A stretch of 64,000 bases of DNA from Candidatus Bilamarchaeum dharawalense. Its GTDB lineage: Archaea; Micrarchaeota; Micrarchaeia; Anstonellales; Bilamarchaeaceae. Shown one piece after another: positions 17,908-25,998 of the stretch (positions within the stretch are counted from its first letter, which is position 1; the number at the start of each line of letters is the position of its first letter). The stretch is from the NCBI GenBank assembly GCA_902386555.1, contig CABMJJ010000007.1, positions 124,001 to 188,000 on the forward strand, given 5' to 3'. The position numbers were made by a program, and so were the translations under genes. The notes beneath the pieces were generated by a model. It was given only the letters and a program-made list of their open reading frames with translations, was not told where the DNA came from and made no database searches.

Positions 17908-19359
17908 ATGAAACCGAATTTCAAAAAGATTACAGATTATATTTGGGAAATTGGAACTGATTACAAACAAGGCATGCTAGTTCCTGCTAGGATTTATGCA
18001 AGTGAAAATGTGCTAAATCAAATGGATATGCATGTCTATGACCAGGTAACAAATGTTGCAACATTGCCAGGTATTGTCAAATATGCCTATTGCATGCCAG
18101 ATGGTCATTCCGGCTACGGTTTTCCAATAGGCGGAGTGGCAGCCATGGACATAGCCAATGAGGGTGTTATCTCTCCTGGCGGTATTGGGTTTGATATTAA
18201 TTGCGGGATGCGTTTAATTCGCACAGATTTGACAATAAAAGATGTTCAACCAAAAATAAAGGAATTACTAGATAAATTATTCAAAAGTGTCCCTGCTGGT
18301 GTTGGCAGTAGAGGATTTGTGAAATTAGATGCCCCAACTTTCAGAAAGGTAGTGGAAGAAGGCTCTGAATGGTGCGTAAACCAGGGCTATGGATGGAAAG
18401 AGGACCTGGAAGTCACTGAATTAGGTGGAAGAGAGGAAAATGCAAATAACAAGACTGTGAGTGATAGGGCAGTGGAACGGGGAAAAGATCAGATTGGAAC
18501 ATTAGGAAGTGGAAATCATTACCTTGAAATTCAACATGTAAAAGAAGAAAATATCATGGATAAACAATTGGCAAAGAAATGGGGGATTTTCCCAGATCAG
18601 ATAGTTGTCATGTTCCACTGCGGAAGCAGAGGATTCGGCCATCAAGTGGCAACAGATTATCTTAATCTTTTCCTGGATGTTATGGAAAGCAAGTACAAAA
18701 TAAGAATATTAGACAGAGAATTGGCCTGTGCACCATTTAATTCGCCAGAAGGCCAGAACTATTTCTCTGCAATGAAATGTGCAATGAACATGAGTTTTGC
18801 AAACAGACAAACAATCCTGCACAGAGTTCGAGAAGTTTTTTCAGAGGTATTCCAAACCGATGCAGAAAAGCTAGGATTGCATCAAATTTACGACGTTGCA
18901 CACAATCGTGCTTCTGTTGAAAAGCATGATGTTGATGGTACAATGAAAGAATTGATAGTTCATAGAAAAGGTGCAACAGCAGCATTTGGACCAGGAAGAC
19001 CGGAAGTAACAAAAAAGTATGGAGAAGATGGTCAGCCAGTGATTATTGGCGGAAGCATGGAAACAGGGTCCTATTTGCTGGTTGGAGCAGAAACAGGCGC
19101 ACAAACCTGGTTTACAACTGCCCATGGTTCAGGAAGAACAATGAGCAGAACCGAAGCAAAACGAAGGTATAGAGGGGACCAACTGCAAAAGGACATGGCA
19201 CAACGCGGAATTCTTGTTAAAACAAATTCATTGGCTGGCCTTGCAGAAGAAGCAGGAGCTGCCTACAAAAATATAGACGAAGTGATTGAATCTGCCCACG
19301 CAGCCGGTATTTCTAGAAAAGTAGTGAAGTTGATACCAATAGCAAATGTAAAGGGATGA
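17908..19359 (+). CDS. rtcB: RNA-splicing ligase RtcB
   Basis: A 483-residue tRNA-splicing ligase, standard size and free of inteins. It joins 2',3'-cyclic phosphate and 5'-OH RNA ends using GTP and Mn2+. Visible motifs: GGIGFDINCGMR (metal-binding Cys), GSGNHYLEI, HCGSRGFGHQ, YDVAHN, and TAHGSGRTMSR with H406 as the residue guanylylated in the family. It starts a three-gene operon with a CobW-type GTPase and archease. An intron-bearing tRNA-Asn 8 kb downstream is a natural substrate in this genome. Confidence 0.97.
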   Translation: MKPNFKKITDYIWEIGTDYKQGMLVPARIYASENVLNQMDMHVYDQVTNVATLPGIVKYAYCMPDGHSGYGFPIGGVAAMDIANEGVISPGGIGFDINCGMRLIRTDLTIKDVQPKIKELLDKLFKSVPAGVGSRGFVKLDAPTFRKVVEEGSEWCVNQGYGWKEDLEVTELGGREENANNKTVSDRAVERGKDQIGTLGSGNHYLEIQHVKEENIMDKQLAKKWGIFPDQIVVMFHCGSRGFGHQVATDYLNLFLDVMESKYKIRILDRELACAPFNSPEGQNYFSAMKCAMNMSFANRQTILHRVREVFSEVFQTDAEKLGLHQIYDVAHNRASVEKHDVDGTMKELIVHRKGATAAFGPGRPEVTKKYGEDGQPVIIGGSMETGSYLLVGAETGAQTWFTTAHGSGRTMSRTEAKRRYRGDQLQKDMAQRGILVKTNSLAGLAEEAGAAYKNIDEVIESAHAAGISRKVVKLIPIANVKG

Positions 19360-19360
19360 T

Positions 19361-20239
19361 ATGGATATTCCGATAACTGTAGTGACTGGTTATTTGGGTG
19401 CTGGTAAAACCACTCTCCTTCGTAAAATAATTGATGAATCTAAAATGAAGATTGCTATTTTAATGAATGAATTTGGAACAGTAGCCATAGATGGAAAGAT
19501 AATCGAAGGAAAAAACATCAAAATTGCAGAAATGGCAGGCGGCTGTGTTTGTTGTTCCCTAGCAGGAGAATTCAAAGCTGCAATTGAAGAAATTCGAGAT
19601 AATATCAAACCAGATTGGATGATTGTTGAAACAACAGGCGTTGCTGAACCGTCTGCACTTGCATTTGATATTATGGAAGGGATAGCTGGTACCAGATTGG
19701 ATGCCATTGTAACCATTGTGGATGCAGATGCATTGACCAAATTCCTAACATTAGGCCATACTGGAACTGAACAAATTGAACTTGCAGATGTGTTAGTAGT
19801 AAACAAGGTGGATTTGGTAGAAAGAGAAAAGCTAGTTGAGATAAAACAACGACTGACAAATATGAACAATAGGGCAGCTCAGATTGAAACCACCTATTGT
19901 AATGTGGATCTATCATTTATTTTTGGAGTGGAAAGGGAACAGCTTCACGTATCCACCCACGGCCATAAGCCAGAATTTGAATATTTTGATTTTGTAAGTG
20001 ATAAAAAACTGGATTATGATAAATTTATTGAATTCTATGCAAAATTGCCAAATGAAATTTATCGAAGCAAGGGATTTATAGTAACAAACAAAGGAAGTTT
20101 TTTGGTTAATTATGTTGGCGGAAGATATGGAAGCGAAGGGTTTAATGCAAATAAGACAGAATTGGTTTTCATTGGGAATAATATCAAAAAACACGAGGAT
20201 GAAGTGAAAAAATGCCTTACAAATTTATTGATGGAGTAA
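19361..20239 (+). CDS. CobW/COG0523-family metallochaperone-type GTPase
   Basis: A 292-residue G3E-family GTPase. Walker A is GYLGAGKTTLL (residues about 8-18), the metal-binding CxCC motif is GGCVCCSL, and ETTGVAEPSAL and the NKVD base-recognition motif follow. A shortened CobW C-terminal domain is present. Family members deliver or insert metals (Zn, Co, Fe). It starts 2 nt after rtcB and overlaps the archease gene by 28 nt, so it is tightly tied to RNA ligation. A role in supplying metal to RtcB is inference from this context, not established. Confidence 0.9.
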   Translation: MDIPITVVTGYLGAGKTTLLRKIIDESKMKIAILMNEFGTVAIDGKIIEGKNIKIAEMAGGCVCCSLAGEFKAAIEEIRDNIKPDWMIVETTGVAEPSALAFDIMEGIAGTRLDAIVTIVDADALTKFLTLGHTGTEQIELADVLVVNKVDLVEREKLVEIKQRLTNMNNRAAQIETTYCNVDLSFIFGVEREQLHVSTHGHKPEFEYFDFVSDKKLDYDKFIEFYAKLPNEIYRSKGFIVTNKGSFLVNYVGGRYGSEGFNANKTELVFIGNNIKKHEDEVKKCLTNLLME

Positions 20240-20643
20240 CAATGGCTGACATTGCATTTGAAGCCACAGGCAAAAGCGTAGAAGAATTACTGGAAAGTGC
20301 CGGCCAGGCACTTATGAACACCCAGGTATCCGATCTTAAAAAAATAAAAGCAAAAACTGAGAAGAAAATTGAAATTAAAAGTCAAAATGAAGAAAGACTG
20401 CTTCATGATTTTCTTCAGGAATTGATTTTCCTAAAAGACGCTGAATTGCTTCTGGTCAGCAAATACGAGATGAAGATTTACAGAACTGAAAGGGGAATTA
20501 TGTTGAAAGCAACTCTGAAAGGAGAGCCGATTGATAATACAAAACATGAAATGCTTGTAGACGTAAAAGCAGTGAGCTGGCACCAGTTCAAATTAGAGAG
20601 AGTAAAAAATGAGTGGAAAGCTTTTGTAATTTTAGACGTGTAA
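20212..20643 (+). CDS. Archease (RtcB activator)
   Basis: A 143-residue archease. The N-terminus YKFIDGVTMADIAFEATGKS matches the family start (FxDHTADIxFEAxG), and the C-terminal half contains VDVKAVSWHQF, close to the conserved KAVTYHxL. Archease speeds RtcB guanylylation and extends its nucleotide use. Usual first-segment His-Thr (DHTAD) is replaced by Gly-Val (DGVTMAD), while the later aspartate is kept; this may alter metal coordination. It overlaps the CobW gene by 28 nt and runs 12 nt into the convergent carbamate kinase gene. Confidence 0.9.
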   Translation: MPYKFIDGVTMADIAFEATGKSVEELLESAGQALMNTQVSDLKKIKAKTEKKIEIKSQNEERLLHDFLQELIFLKDAELLLVSKYEMKIYRTERGIMLKATLKGEPIDNTKHEMLVDVKAVSWHQFKLERVKNEWKAFVILDV

Positions 20644-21507
20644 AACCGTACCTGCTTTTTCTTGTAATGCTCTATCAACATTATCAATTGAACAGATTAT
20701 CACTTTTTTGCCAGTATTCTCAATGAAATGTAGGGCAGCTTCTATTTTTGGCTTCATACTACCCTCAGCAAATTCTTTTGCTTCAAGATAATTTTTCGCC
20801 TCTTTAATGGCTATGGATGAGAGTTTTTTCTCATTATTTTTACCAAAATTAACATAAACAAAATCAACTGAAGTGACAAAAACAAGAAGATCTGCACTAA
20901 CCTGGCTTGCTAAAAGTGAAGTTGCACGGTCTTTGTCAATAACTGCCTCAAGACCCTCCCCTGTTTTCTTGATTGGAATTCCTCCACCACCAACTGCAAT
21001 AACAACAAAATTTCTTTCTAACAGTGAATCGATGGCATCGTGTTCGCGAATCTTTACTGGTTCTGGAGAAGCAACAAATAGCCTATAACCACGATTGGCA
21101 TCCATTTTCATCCCAGGACGAACAGGTTCATCATAAAATGGTCCTATTGGTTTTGATGGATTTTGAAAAGCAGGATCATCAGGATCTACAACTACGCGCG
21201 TAATCAAAGTAGCAGAATGAAGACCAGTCATGGAAATTGCACTTGCGATAAAATAGCCAATTTGCCCCTGGGTCATGGCATCAAGAACATCAAGGGGCAT
21301 TGGAGAGACTTCCTTTGTTGCCTGTTGTTGAATGAGTAGATTGCCAACTTGCGGTCCGTTGCCATGAGTTAGGACTACCTGGTTTGCTTTCAAAATAGGT
21401 TCAAGTTTTTTTACTACTTTTTTTGCAGCATCCAATTGTTCTTCCGCTGTGCCTTTTGCACCTTTTGGAAGAAGTGCATTACCACCCAATGCGATTACAA
21501 TTCTCAT
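20632..21507 (-). CDS. arcC: Carbamate kinase
   Basis: A 291-residue amino-acid-kinase-fold enzyme, somewhat shorter than the usual 310. It opens IVIALGGNALLPKG and contains THGNGPQVGNLL, VAVGGGGIP and DKDRATSLLA, all diagnostic of carbamate kinase. The reaction makes ATP and carbamate from carbamoyl phosphate and ADP. No arginine deiminase or ornithine carbamoyltransferase gene is in the window, so the carbamoyl phosphate source is unknown. It diverges from the cpgS homologue across a 49-nt gap. Confidence 0.95.
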   Translation of the reverse strand: MRIVIALGGNALLPKGAKGTAEEQLDAAKKVVKKLEPILKANQVVLTHGNGPQVGNLLIQQQATKEVSPMPLDVLDAMTQGQIGYFIASAISMTGLHSATLITRVVVDPDDPAFQNPSKPIGPFYDEPVRPGMKMDANRGYRLFVASPEPVKIREHDAIDSLLERNFVVIAVGGGGIPIKKTGEGLEAVIDKDRATSLLASQVSADLLVFVTSVDFVYVNFGKNNEKKLSSIAIKEAKNYLEAKEFAEGSMKPKIEAALHFIENTGKKVIICSIDNVDRALQEKAGTVLHV

Positions 21508-21535
21508 GGAGAGATTGGACAGTTCACAATAAAAA

Positions 21536-21544
21536 GTTTATAGG
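21536..21544 (+). promoter_or_regulatory. TATA-like box upstream of cpgS homologue
   Basis: GTTTATAGG is centred about 17 nt before ATG 21557; GGAGA at 21543-21547 may be the ribosome binding site. The box is close to the start, so the assignment is tentative. Confidence 0.3.
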
Positions 21545-21556
21545 AGATAGAAAACT

Positions 21557-22858
21557 ATGAAAAAAGTACTTATCCTCGGTGCAGCGGGTCGTGACTTCCA
21601 CAATTTTAATATGTTTTTCAGAGACAATAAAGACTACCAAGTAATTGGTTTTACAGCTACCCAGATACCAAATATTACAGGTAGAAAATATCCAAAAGAA
21701 CTGGCAGGAAAATTATACCCAAAGGGAATTCCGATTTTTGATGAAAAAGATATGGAAAAGTTAATTGAAAAATATGACATTGATGAAGTTTATTTCTCCT
21801 ATTCAGATGTTTCCCACGAATATGTGATGCATTTGGCATCACGAGCACAATCAAAGGGTGCAAGTTTTGTGTTGCTTGGCCCAAGAGAAACCATGTTGAA
21901 GAGTAGCAAAAAAATAATCGCAGTTACTGCAGTAAGAACTGGGTGTGGAAAAAGCCCTTTGTCCCAAGCAATTACGAAAATTCTGGTGAAAAACAAGAAA
22001 AAAGTTGCAGTGATAAGGCACCCAATGCCCTATGGTGATCTGATAAAGCAAAAGGTACAGAGATTTGCGACTTTAAAAGACCTTGATAAACAAAAATGCA
22101 CCATAGAAGAAAGAGAGGAATATGAACCGCATATTAACAATGGAATTGTTGTCTATGCTGGAGTGGATTATGCTGAGATATTAAAACAGGCGGAAAAAGA
22201 AGCAGATATTATTTTGTGGGATGGGGGAAATAACGACCTTTCATTTATCAAACCCGATCTGCTTTTTGTTGTCACCGACGCATTAAGACCAGGCCATGAA
22301 CTGTGGTATTATCCTGGTGAATCCAATTTTAGATCAGCAGACGTGGTAGTAATAAACAAGGTTAGTGAAAACCCCACAGATGTGGAAAGAATAATGAAAA
22401 ATGCAGCACATGTAAATCCGAAAGCAAAAATAATTGAAACTGATATGATACTAACCCCATCAAAAAATATCAATATTTACGGAAAAAAAGTCATAGTTGT
22501 CGAGGATGGGCCAACGGTTACCCATGGTGGAATGAAATTTGGTGCTGGATTTGAATATGCAGCAAGAGGTGGTGCTGAAATCCTCGACCCGCGACCCCAT
22601 GCGGTTGGCAGCCTAAAACAGATTTATTCAAAATATGATCATCTGGCTGAGGTTGTACCTGCCATGGGATACTATGGCAAACAGATGGAAGAATTGAGTA
22701 AAACCATAAACAACAGCAAAGCAGAACTAGTTGTTTCAGGAACCCCAGTGGACATAACAAAAATAATACATGTAAAAATCCCGGTTTTACACATAAAATA
22801 TACTATGGAAGAAAGATCTGGGAGTGTGGAAAAGACAATTGAGGCGTTTTTGAAGTAG
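21557..22858 (+). CDS. cpgS: Cyclic 2,3-diphosphoglycerate synthetase family protein
   Basis: A 433-residue P-loop protein. The N-terminal region is Rossmann-like (VLILGAAGRDFHNF). The Walker A motif is VRTGCGKSPLSQ, and IRHPMPYGDL, ILWDGGNNDL, VVINK and a Thr-rich PTVTHGG segment follow. This matches the cDPGS family, which closes 2,3-bisphosphoglycerate into the cyclic compound accumulated as a thermoprotectant and energy store in hyperthermophilic methanogens. Homologues occur in archaea with no proven cDPG, so the substrate here is inference. An archaeal phosphoglycerate mutase is encoded elsewhere in the window (57 kb). Confidence 0.82.
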   Translation: MKKVLILGAAGRDFHNFNMFFRDNKDYQVIGFTATQIPNITGRKYPKELAGKLYPKGIPIFDEKDMEKLIEKYDIDEVYFSYSDVSHEYVMHLASRAQSKGASFVLLGPRETMLKSSKKIIAVTAVRTGCGKSPLSQAITKILVKNKKKVAVIRHPMPYGDLIKQKVQRFATLKDLDKQKCTIEEREEYEPHINNGIVVYAGVDYAEILKQAEKEADIILWDGGNNDLSFIKPDLLFVVTDALRPGHELWYYPGESNFRSADVVVINKVSENPTDVERIMKNAAHVNPKAKIIETDMILTPSKNINIYGKKVIVVEDGPTVTHGGMKFGAGFEYAARGGAEILDPRPHAVGSLKQIYSKYDHLAEVVPAMGYYGKQMEELSKTINNSKAELVVSGTPVDITKIIHVKIPVLHIKYTMEERSGSVEKTIEAFLK

Positions 22859-23344
22859 CTATTTGTTTTCTCCCTTATATTTTCCTTCGTAAAGTGCTGA
22901 AGCGCCTTCAGCCAACTTGATAAAGATCATTTGACCGATTTTAGCATTTCTTTTGAAACTGATTCCGTGAATGTTATGCACTACCAACAAAGCTTCGCTT
23001 CTACCTTCATAGCCAGGATCCCAAACTGCACAATTGAGTCCAACACCACAACGTAAAAGTGATGAACGGGGAAGACAAAGAGCAGCAACATCCTGGGGAA
23101 TTTTAACATACTCATTGAAAACCACCTTGTAGGCCCCTGGTTTCAGAGTAACCTTATCATTTTCAAAGTGAATTGGTTCGACTTCGCTTATTTTTCTTTC
23201 TTTGTTGTCAAAATCAATTACCCCTGCATTTTTGAATCCATAAACCTCTTTCAGTGTAATATCAATTCCACAGGGTTGGAATTGACTGCTGTGCAGACCT
23301 TCAATCAATTTGGCTTCTTCAAGATGTTGTTTTGGTAAAATCAT
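22859..23344 (-). CDS. dUTPase / dCTP deaminase family protein
   Basis: A 161-residue protein of the dUTPase/Dcd superfamily. It has FQPCGIDITL (family start QPxSxDL), PRSSLLRCGV (family RSSxxRxG) and the substrate-pocket GYEGRSEALLVV. In archaea such proteins hydrolyse dUTP to dUMP or deaminate dCTP. The motifs alone do not separate the two activities; the PRSSL form and lack of an insertion lean to dUTP diphosphatase. ATG 23344 is preferred, 5 nt after the upstream stop; GTG 23353 is also open. Confidence 0.75.
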   Translation of the reverse strand: MILPKQHLEEAKLIEGLHSSQFQPCGIDITLKEVYGFKNAGVIDFDNKERKISEVEPIHFENDKVTLKPGAYKVVFNEYVKIPQDVAALCLPRSSLLRCGVGLNCAVWDPGYEGRSEALLVVHNIHGISFKRNAKIGQMIFIKLAEGASALYEGKYKGENK

Positions 23345-23349
23345 AAAAA

Positions 23350-24924
23350 TCACTTACAAGAACCATCAACACTATCGCAAGTGGTACCTGCTGGGCAGGG
23401 CACGATGGTGTAAACTACCTTATCATTAATATCACAGCTCACTTTTCTCTGAACCGTATCGCTGGTGCAGGCATCTTTTTCTGTTCTGATGGTCACTCCG
23501 TCTTCCACAAGTGAAACTGACCCGGTGGCTGAACCGCGGTGATTGTCAATACAAACATAGGGATAGATACACGCACCATCAATGCATGCCTCATCGATTC
23601 CGCAATCAATGTATTCTACTTTGTAGTTAGTACCATCGCAAGAAAATTCAGATAAAAGTGCTGATGAAAGACAGAAATCAGATTTGACCTGAGTTACTGA
23701 AGAGCTGTCAGTTACAATAACCTGGGATGGTGTACCCTTGCCATGGTTGGTGACATAGGCATCAAGATCATAGCAGGCAGCAGTACTAATGTCCTGACAT
23801 TTACCAGCATAGCAGAACTGGGTGGATTCGCATTCGACACTAACTGAATCGATTGTTCCACCAAAACAACGATAATCATTTTTAGTTCTGTAGTCGATGC
23901 AACTATCCACGGCACTGTCTACAACAAGAGAATCCACCTTGAGGGTGATGGTACGACCAGAGTTTGTTTCTGCGCAATCTATTTCGTTTAATTCGTAGCA
24001 TTTACCATTTCTGCAAAGGCCGCTGCAGGTTTTCTCAGTGGAAACTACCCTATCTGATTCGCAAATGTATTCGTTAAGAATAAAATCATCTAGACAATAA
24101 TCATTGTAGGTACCGGATTGATCTCTTACATAGGAAGAAACATGGGTTTGGATACCACCATCCCCATCCTCGCAAAGAGGGACGCATAAACCACCAGAGC
24201 AAACGCTATGGGATGAACAGGAAAGTGTTTTGGTTCCGATTTCAGTACTGTTACAATAGAATTCGCGGATGGTTTGATTATCAACGCAGGAGTCGTATTT
24301 TGTTTGAACAACCATCCCGCCACCATATTGAACAGTGGTACCGAGATCGTATTCGTCGCTACTATCCGAATCGGTACACGTTCTTGACAATCTTACACAG
24401 GCACCATCCTGACAGAGATTTCCAACTCCACAGTTCATCAAAGTTTGGTTTAGTTCATCATTAACACAGGAATATTCCAATAAACTTGAGGAGCCAACAC
24501 AGTTATCTGAAAAGGATTGGTTATAGTAGCTCACAGTACCAGACACAAAAAAATCAAGACCGTTATCACTGTCAATACAATCAATTTTGGTTGTATTCTC
24601 TTGGATCACCTGGGCAACACAGGCACCATTTGAGCATGCGGTACCCTTCGGACAGGCAATAACTTCAGAAACAAGGGCAGCACCAGAACAGGAGTATTCG
24701 GAAATTGAATTGGAGTTTGTACAATAATCTACGAAAGTACCAGTATCTGAGATAACTTTGCCTTTGGTAAGAATATTTGCACCACCATCATTGTCAGTGC
24801 AACTTGGTGTGATAGGTTCGGTCGTAACATTGGATGGGGGGGTGGTTTCGTTCTGAACTGGTTGTTCAATGATGCATCCAAATAGCAAAAATGCGATTAA
24901 TCCGAAAATAATGAGTCGAGCCAT
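23350..24924 (-). CDS. Lipoprotein made of seven Cys-rich repeats
   Basis: About 524 residues from ATG 24924. The N-terminus is a lipoprotein signal (IIFGLIAFLLFGCIIEQ), with Cys at about residue 17 as lipidation site. A short Thr/Pro linker is followed by seven repeats of 60-70 residues of the pattern CxDxDxG... DxCxxxxxLxEYxC ... CxxGxxCxxGxC, roughly seven Cys each. The repeats suggest a disulfide-stabilised extracellular rod. Longer in-frame start at 24960 would bury the signal peptide, so 24924 is chosen. Function unknown. Confidence 0.75.
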   Translation of the reverse strand: MARLIIFGLIAFLLFGCIIEQPVQNETTPPSNVTTEPITPSCTDNDGGANILTKGKVISDTGTFVDYCTNSNSISEYSCSGAALVSEVIACPKGTACSNGACVAQVIQENTTKIDCIDSDNGLDFFVSGTVSYYNQSFSDNCVGSSSLLEYSCVNDELNQTLMNCGVGNLCQDGACVRLSRTCTDSDSSDEYDLGTTVQYGGGMVVQTKYDSCVDNQTIREFYCNSTEIGTKTLSCSSHSVCSGGLCVPLCEDGDGGIQTHVSSYVRDQSGTYNDYCLDDFILNEYICESDRVVSTEKTCSGLCRNGKCYELNEIDCAETNSGRTITLKVDSLVVDSAVDSCIDYRTKNDYRCFGGTIDSVSVECESTQFCYAGKCQDISTAACYDLDAYVTNHGKGTPSQVIVTDSSSVTQVKSDFCLSSALLSEFSCDGTNYKVEYIDCGIDEACIDGACIYPYVCIDNHRGSATGSVSLVEDGVTIRTEKDACTSDTVQRKVSCDINDKVVYTIVPCPAGTTCDSVDGSCK

Positions 24925-24945
24925 AGAAAGCTTTTGCTCAAAACA

Positions 24946-24954
24946 TTTATAACA
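24946..24954 (+). promoter_or_regulatory. TATA box giving a leaderless RibL-like mRNA
   Basis: ATTTATAAC is centred 25-26 nt before ATG 24976, ideal for a leaderless transcript. The same A/T block also lies about 25 nt upstream of the minus-strand lipoprotein start at 24924, so one element may serve both directions. Confidence 0.5.
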
Positions 24955-24975
24955 CTTCAAATCAAACGATAGAGT

Positions 24976-25509
24976 ATGAAAGAATTAATCAAAAAAGTAT
25001 ACCTACTTCAACTCACCTATAATGGAATAACCGATGAGATCTATCACTTTCTTTCAGATGGTGAGAAAAAATTGCTTATAGAGACCAATGGAAAGTTTTA
25101 CCTAAAGGAAGCAGAAAGAAGAAAGATAAAAGTCGTTCTTACTGGCGGAGTGTTTGATGTTCTTCACATAGGACACATAATCACACTAATTGAGGCAAAA
25201 AAGCACGGAGATGTGCTAGTAGTTGCAATAGCAAAAGATGAGCACATAAAAAAGAAAGGGAGAGAACCGATCCACCCCCAGGAATATAGAAAGATCATGG
25301 TCGAAACACTTAAACCAGTGGACATTAGTGTTGCTGGTCTTGACAACCCGAAAAAATTGATAGAATTGGTAGGACCAGACGTAATTGTTTATGGGTATGA
25401 TCAAAAAGAATTCCTTAAACCTGAGGGAATAAAGATAGTAAAGCTCAGCAAAAAAATAGATGATAGTAAATTTAAGACAGGACGAATCCTTGAGGAGCTT
25501 GGGGTCTAG
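24976..25509 (+). CDS. Cytidylyltransferase-family protein, probable FAD synthase (RibL-like)
   Basis: A 177-residue protein. Residues 1-50 resemble a small winged-helix (ITDEIYHFLSDGEKKLLIE), and residues 51-177 are a cytidylyltransferase domain. That domain has GGVFDVLHIGHI (HxGH nucleotide site), VVAIAKDEHIKKKGR and a GRILEEL end. Archaeal RibL transfers AMP to FMN with this fold; glycerol-3-phosphate cytidylyltransferase is an alternative. Length is about 25-30 residues over stand-alone RibL because of the N-terminal extension. Confidence 0.75.
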   Translation: MKELIKKVYLLQLTYNGITDEIYHFLSDGEKKLLIETNGKFYLKEAERRKIKVVLTGGVFDVLHIGHIITLIEAKKHGDVLVVAIAKDEHIKKKGREPIHPQEYRKIMVETLKPVDISVAGLDNPKKLIELVGPDVIVYGYDQKEFLKPEGIKIVKLSKKIDDSKFKTGRILEELGV

Positions 25510-25515
25510 ACTCAC

Positions 25516-25524
25516 ATTTATAAA
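25516..25524 (+). promoter_or_regulatory. TATA box that argues for an internal start
   Basis: ATTTATAAA is centred about 26 nt upstream of ATG 25546, not of ATG 25531. A leaderless message would begin at the second ATG of the next gene. Confidence 0.45.
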
Positions 25525-25530
25525 CGTTTT

Positions 25531-25923
25531 ATGAGTCTTAAAAACATGGTATTCGGTCAGTTTAGATCCACCAAGGGCGGGGAGAAAGACCCGGAAGAAG
25601 TGGAGAAACCACCGCAGGGTGAAGAAAAGTCTTCTTCGGCAGAAGAATTCTTGAAAACACCAGAAGCAAAACGATTTGTAGAAAGATGGGCAAAGAAAAC
25701 AAAAGAGGGTAAACCTATTTATACAAGAAGAGGAGTCATTGCCCTTCTTGGATCCATATTCAAAATTCCAGGCCTTACTTCGAATAAGAAGGTCCTTGAT
25801 ACATCAGAAGAACTTCTAAGTATGCTAGGCGGCATGGATGGCTTGACTGGCTTCCTTATGGGTTGGAAAGCAAAATCCGAAGGATTGATCAAAGCGCTTA
25901 AGACAGCAGTTGGTGCTAAATAA
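25531..25923 (+). CDS. Small protein of unknown function
   Basis: Up to 130 residues; I do not recognise it. The N-terminal third is charged and Pro/Glu-rich (disordered-looking), then comes a helical basic region (FVERWAKKTKEGKPIYTRRG) and a Gly/Leu-rich C-terminus (LLSMLGGMDGLTGFLMG). The TATA spacing favours ATG 25546 (125 residues). It stands between the RibL-like gene and the DHH phosphoesterase, each with its own TATA box. Confidence 0.6.
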   Translation: MSLKNMVFGQFRSTKGGEKDPEEVEKPPQGEEKSSSAEEFLKTPEAKRFVERWAKKTKEGKPIYTRRGVIALLGSIFKIPGLTSNKKVLDTSEELLSMLGGMDGLTGFLMGWKAKSEGLIKALKTAVGAK

Positions 25924-25947
25924 ACGCAATTTACCGTTTTATGTAAC

Positions 25948-25957
25948 TATTATAAAT
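25948..25957 (+). promoter_or_regulatory. TATA box for the DHH phosphoesterase
   Basis: TATTATAAAT lies about 46 nt before ATG 25999, giving a leader near 20 nt that contains a GAGGCGG ribosome binding site at 25981-25987. Confidence 0.55.
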
Positions 25958-25998
25958 GGCTCTTAGCATATATAATAAGAGAGGCGGAGCGAGAGTAC

